Shown here one piece after another: positions 60,912-64,000 of a DNA stretch of 64,000 bases. The position numbers and the translations under genes were made by a program. The stretch covers positions 35,415 through 99,414 of the forward strand of contig JACZKP010000003.1 of NCBI GenBank assembly GCA_014860005.1. Reading direction: 5' to 3'. Within the stretch, counting starts at the first letter, position 1. Every line of letters starts with the position of its first letter. The notes beneath the pieces were generated by a model. It made no database searches, was not told the DNA's origin, and worked only from the letters and a program-made list of their open reading frames with translations. The DNA is from Verrucomicrobiota bacterium (lineage in GTDB: Bacteria; Verrucomicrobiota; Verrucomicrobiae; Limisphaerales; UBA11358).

Positions 60912-63900
60912 CAGCCAGTGGGTTCCATGCTCGCCATGTAAACAGCCAATTCGTCAGCATCGTTGAGCGCCGCCGTCTTCGTCCAATGACGGCGAGTCAG
61001 GGGTTTGAGGATGTGGACACAATCATCCTCGAAGTGTGCGTAGCCACGCAGATAAGTCAGCCCGCCAGGACATTTCTTTACACTCGCCCTAGCGATGCGA
61101 GCGAGCAGCTTGCGGAACAGTGGCGAAGCATCTTGTTCCTCCGGACAGGAAAGTAGCAGCGCACGTTCGGTTGTTTTCGTGAGTGTTAGCAGCGCGAGAC
61201 CTTCAACTTTCGCCAAACGGAGGCTAGGAGTAAGGGAATAGCGGGAACGCCGCGCCCAGCGATTGATGGTTTCACAGAGTTGTTCAGCGTAACTCGATCT
61301 GTGGTGCGGTTTGGAAGGCTGTTGGATTGGGATGACCGTATTCGGTGACTGCGGCGTGGAACTTGGCTCGAACAAATTCACGGTGTCCTCAATGATGAGC
61401 CTCTCCCACTTCGTTACGCCAAAGTACCGGTACACTAATTCAGCAACCTCGCCGAGGGCATTATCGGGCGCGGCAATCCGACTCTGATCGCTACTATCCA
61501 CTACAGACAAATCGTCTCCCGCCCGCCGGAGCAGCGCGGCGATTGCGCTCACAATCGCATAGCTCTCGACCGGCTGCTTCGTTTGCTCTGGTAGCGGGAA
61601 AGGCAATTGAAGCAGTTCACCGAGATGCACTTTATCCCGCTCCACACCCCAATTGGCTGAGGTGTGAAATAAGTAGTACGATGCCAAGGGGTTATTCAAC
61701 ACTGCGGTCAGGAACAGGAGAAGCTCCTCCTCTTTCTTCCCGTTCTGCTGCTTCTTCTTCCCCAAGGTGATGGACTGGATTGAATCCTGAAAGAGAACGT
61801 CGAATTCACTGAAAGCAAAGCGAGAAAAACCACGATTTACGAGAACCATTGGTGCCGTAAACACCGCTCTGTCCGGCAACCTACGCAGATCATCTGGAAC
61901 AGGCCCGAACTCTTTGCAGTCATCGCGCTGGAGCAACAGTCCCCAACGGTTGTTTGAGCCCGCCAAGAACCGATGTTTGGCATCCCACCAAGGTACTTTG
62001 CGCTCGCGCTTGACGCCTTGTGCCTCGGCGCGCGCGATATTACGCCGGTCAAGTTCGCTCAATGGCTGGAATCCTTCACCTTTTATCCACCGCTTTCCAT
62101 CTTCTGGTTCCCCCGCAATATTCCCCAAAGTTGGCAGTCTCCGCAAGCGGTCGAGCAAGCGCCGATCACGGTCGCTGCCCCAGAACGGCATCTTCCAAAA
62201 CATGTAGGCACGGTCTTCGCTGGCAGCGGCAAGAAGGTCGGAAACGGGCAACAGTTTTTGTTCGTCGGCTGAGACTACTATAGCGGCTCGGCGAGGGTCG
62301 AGCCGCTCCACCTTAGGTGTAAAGTAAGAAATTTCGGACGTCTGCTTGTCAGGCTTGGTGGCGCGGCATTTTACGACCATCGCCGGGCACTTTGCGCCGG
62401 TGAACAGGATATGACGGTAGTCGGCGAACTGCCACACGGCTTCTACACTGAAAGTGCTAAACCACGCGGCCTGAAATTTGTTCGTGCTGTTGCTGAGGAC
62501 GACGCGCGTGGGCAACAGCAGACAGACGTGGCCGTCCGGTGCGAGATGCAGCGGAGCCTTCCACATAAACGCGATGGCCGATTGCTGTTCAGGGAAGAAC
62601 TGCGCTTCGCGCTCGGACTTCTGCTTCGGCGCGTCCTTCAGAAATGGATTGCGCTTGTCATCAAATAGCCAGTCACGCATTGCCGTGTCTGGCGGTGTTT
62701 TCGCGTCTTCTTCATCCGCCGATTGATTACGTCCGACCCAGGGCGGATTTCCGATGACAAGATCAAACTTTCCAGCAGCGTCCACATCGGCGCTAAAGAA
62801 ATTCTTTGCCAGTATTACTGGACAGTTCCGGCCAAACAGCAGGGGAGGCAACACTTTTTCATCGCCGGCTTTTTCCAGTGCCACCTTCAGTTTCCAAATA
62901 TCGCGCGGCTTGAGTTGATCAAGGAACGCGAGATAAAGACTAAAGCACGCGACCATGCAAGCAGTCGGGTCGCTGTCCACACCCTGCAGCTTAGTCGTGA
63001 GGATGTCACGTAGCGCGGTGGCGCGCGTTAGATTGTCCACCTTTGGATGGTCACGACACCACTCGGCTGCCATGCGTTGGAAAAGGATGACGAGGAAGAC
63101 GCCAGAACCACAGGCAGGATCAAGGCAACGCTTATCAAACAACGTGAGCCAGCCTTCGGTCGCAATATCCACAACCAACTCAGCCAGTCGCGGCGGCGTG
63201 TAGAAGGCCCCGGCCTTGCGACGGACAGTTTTCGACTTGCCTTGATTCTTCGGCGCTCCGGCCTTCTTCTCACCCGCTGCAATAAAGTCCTCATAAATGG
63301 CGCTGATGAGTTCAATGGGGATGAAACGGAAATCGTAGAGATCGAAGTCGAACACCGGCTGATTCTCAGAAAAGTCAAATCCTGAGAGCAATTTGATCAG
63401 CACATCAACATGTCGGGTGCGCAGGCTCGTCTGCTCAGCAGTGAAACTGCCGCCAAACATGCTGCCGTTGAAATCATCGTCGAGGAGACGGAATAGTTTG
63501 AAAAGCAGTGTCACTGCTTCGCGGCTCGTTACTTTCCTCAGAACATGGTGGAGCTTGTCAGCCATTGGCGCACTGACGGACTTTAGTTGCTTCGGGCCGA
63601 TGACTCCGCGCTCCAGCAGGTAGCAAGTGAACAAACAGCGTCCGAGAAAAGCGTGTGCCGTTAGGGGATCAAGGGCATCGTCATGAGCGCGATCAATCAA
63701 TTCGTCACGCGCGGCACTAAGATTATCGAGCAGGTATTGGTCGATTGCTCCGTCAGCATCAAACTTCCCCGGATGCTCGCGGTAGAACTGGCCCGTCTGG
63801 ACGCTAAACAGAAAAGTTTCCAACGCGAACGCGGCATTGTCGAGTTCCGACGCGAGCCGCCAGCAGTTCTCATTTTGATTAAGTGCGGGATGGTTACAAG

Positions 63901-63925
63901 CGGGGGTGAAGGTGGATTGAGGCAA
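60911..63925 (-). CDS. Eco57I-like N6-adenine DNA methylase
   Basis: A 1004-residue frame with a TTG start at 63925; the frame stays open to the right edge, so the true start may lie outside. Motif X-like KAGAFYTPPRLAELVVD near residue 238, motif I CLDPACGSGVFLV at 268-280 and motif IV LVIGNPPWVGRN at 389-400 identify a gamma-class N6-adenine methyltransferase. The long N- and C-terminal parts (target recognition with LGKKKQQNGKKEEELLLFLTAVLNNPLASYYL) are like BREX PglX or type IIG enzymes. No ATPase or helicase genes are seen here, though they could lie beyond the edge. Confidence 0.85.
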   Translation of the reverse strand: MPQSTFTPACNHPALNQNENCWRLASELDNAAFALETFLFSVQTGQFYREHPGKFDADGAIDQYLLDNLSAARDELIDRAHDDALDPLTAHAFLGRCLFTCYLLERGVIGPKQLKSVSAPMADKLHHVLRKVTSREAVTLLFKLFRLLDDDFNGSMFGGSFTAEQTSLRTRHVDVLIKLLSGFDFSENQPVFDFDLYDFRFIPIELISAIYEDFIAAGEKKAGAPKNQGKSKTVRRKAGAFYTPPRLAELVVDIATEGWLTLFDKRCLDPACGSGVFLVILFQRMAAEWCRDHPKVDNLTRATALRDILTTKLQGVDSDPTACMVACFSLYLAFLDQLKPRDIWKLKVALEKAGDEKVLPPLLFGRNCPVILAKNFFSADVDAAGKFDLVIGNPPWVGRNQSADEEDAKTPPDTAMRDWLFDDKRNPFLKDAPKQKSEREAQFFPEQQSAIAFMWKAPLHLAPDGHVCLLLPTRVVLSNSTNKFQAAWFSTFSVEAVWQFADYRHILFTGAKCPAMVVKCRATKPDKQTSEISYFTPKVERLDPRRAAIVVSADEQKLLPVSDLLAAASEDRAYMFWKMPFWGSDRDRRLLDRLRRLPTLGNIAGEPEDGKRWIKGEGFQPLSELDRRNIARAEAQGVKRERKVPWWDAKHRFLAGSNNRWGLLLQRDDCKEFGPVPDDLRRLPDRAVFTAPMVLVNRGFSRFAFSEFDVLFQDSIQSITLGKKKQQNGKKEEELLLFLTAVLNNPLASYYLFHTSANWGVERDKVHLGELLQLPFPLPEQTKQPVESYAIVSAIAALLRRAGDDLSVVDSSDQSRIAAPDNALGEVAELVYRYFGVTKWERLIIEDTVNLFEPSSTPQSPNTVIPIQQPSKPHHRSSYAEQLCETINRWARRSRYSLTPSLRLAKVEGLALLTLTKTTERALLLSCPEEQDASPLFRKLLARIARASVKKCPGGLTYLRGYAHFEDDCVHILKPLTRRHWTKTAALNDADELAVYMASMEPTG

Positions 63926-64000
63926 AGCAATGTGGGAATATAGCGGCGCTGAAGACTGTGGGATGAAACGCGAGCAAGGCGTAGCCTCACGCTGGCTGGA

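Noticed and set aside
63697..63990. 97-codon minus-strand ORF at the right edge
   Set aside because: Overlaps the methylase N-terminal region in another frame and has no recognisable domain.

Overview
This GC-rich window looks like a chromosomal segment from a Verrucomicrobiota bacterium, probably a Pedosphaera/Limisphaerales-type lineage. The evidence is a typical verrucomicrobial pseudopilin leader ([20 protein letters not shown]), a PSD1/DUF1501 secreted-protein pair, LVIVD and delta-60 propellers, a GH106-type rhamnosidase, two bactofilins, and several large exported proteins sharing a C-terminal module that ends in F[FY]R[LV]x. The assignment rests on gene content only. No rRNA or tRNA was seen.

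Layout. 0-5.6 kb: three large exported proteins. 5.6-10.5 kb: a broken phosphatase remnant, a PaaK-type CoA ligase, two membrane proteins, a hot-dog thioesterase, an exported methyltransferase and an SMP-30 lactonase. 10.6-13 kb: a VapBC pair, a gene fusing a cyclic-phosphate-processing receiver (cREC) to an ADP-ribosylglycohydrolase, and a truncated pnuC. 13.3-18.9 kb: argB, then argD-argF, with two unrelated genes between. 19-22.6 kb (minus): CPBP protease, thiL, Uma2, tsaE, tsaB. 22.6-28.5 kb: two secreted propellers and a YyaL/DUF255 lipoprotein. 28.5-31.3 kb: a NarL-type two-component pair. 31.4-38.6 kb: pseudopilin-like protein, large exported protein, two paralogous BNR proteins. 38.6-44.1 kb: orphan C-terminal fragment, ACT protein, serine hydrolase, two bactofilins, PQQ-like propeller. 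44.6-50.8 kb: the accessory hot spot. 50.8-59.7 kb: PSD1, DUF1501 and GH106 genes. 59.9-64 kb: small wHTH protein and a PD-(D/E)XK nuclease coupled to an adenine-specific DNA methylase.

The most interesting region is 44.6-50.8 kb. A single gene fuses a RecB/Cas4-like nuclease with Fe-S cysteines, a YprB/RNase H-like exonuclease and a complete IS66-type DDE transposase. Its 3' end recurs twice downstream at about 1.1 and 1.0 kb spacing, and each interval holds exactly one toxin-antitoxin pair. Just beyond lies a decayed REP-associated tyrosine transposase (RAYT), bracketed on both sides by near-perfect palindromes of one family.

The window also carries at least nine families of short palindromic or low-complexity dispersed repeats. 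Several sit in frame inside protein-coding genes: tsaE, the YyaL-like gene, the histidine kinase, and three times in the nuclease-transposase. The stop codons of the nuclease-transposase and of the RAYT lie inside palindrome arms. This resembles Rickettsia palindromic elements and REP/RAYT systems, and is the strongest candidate here for an under-described system.
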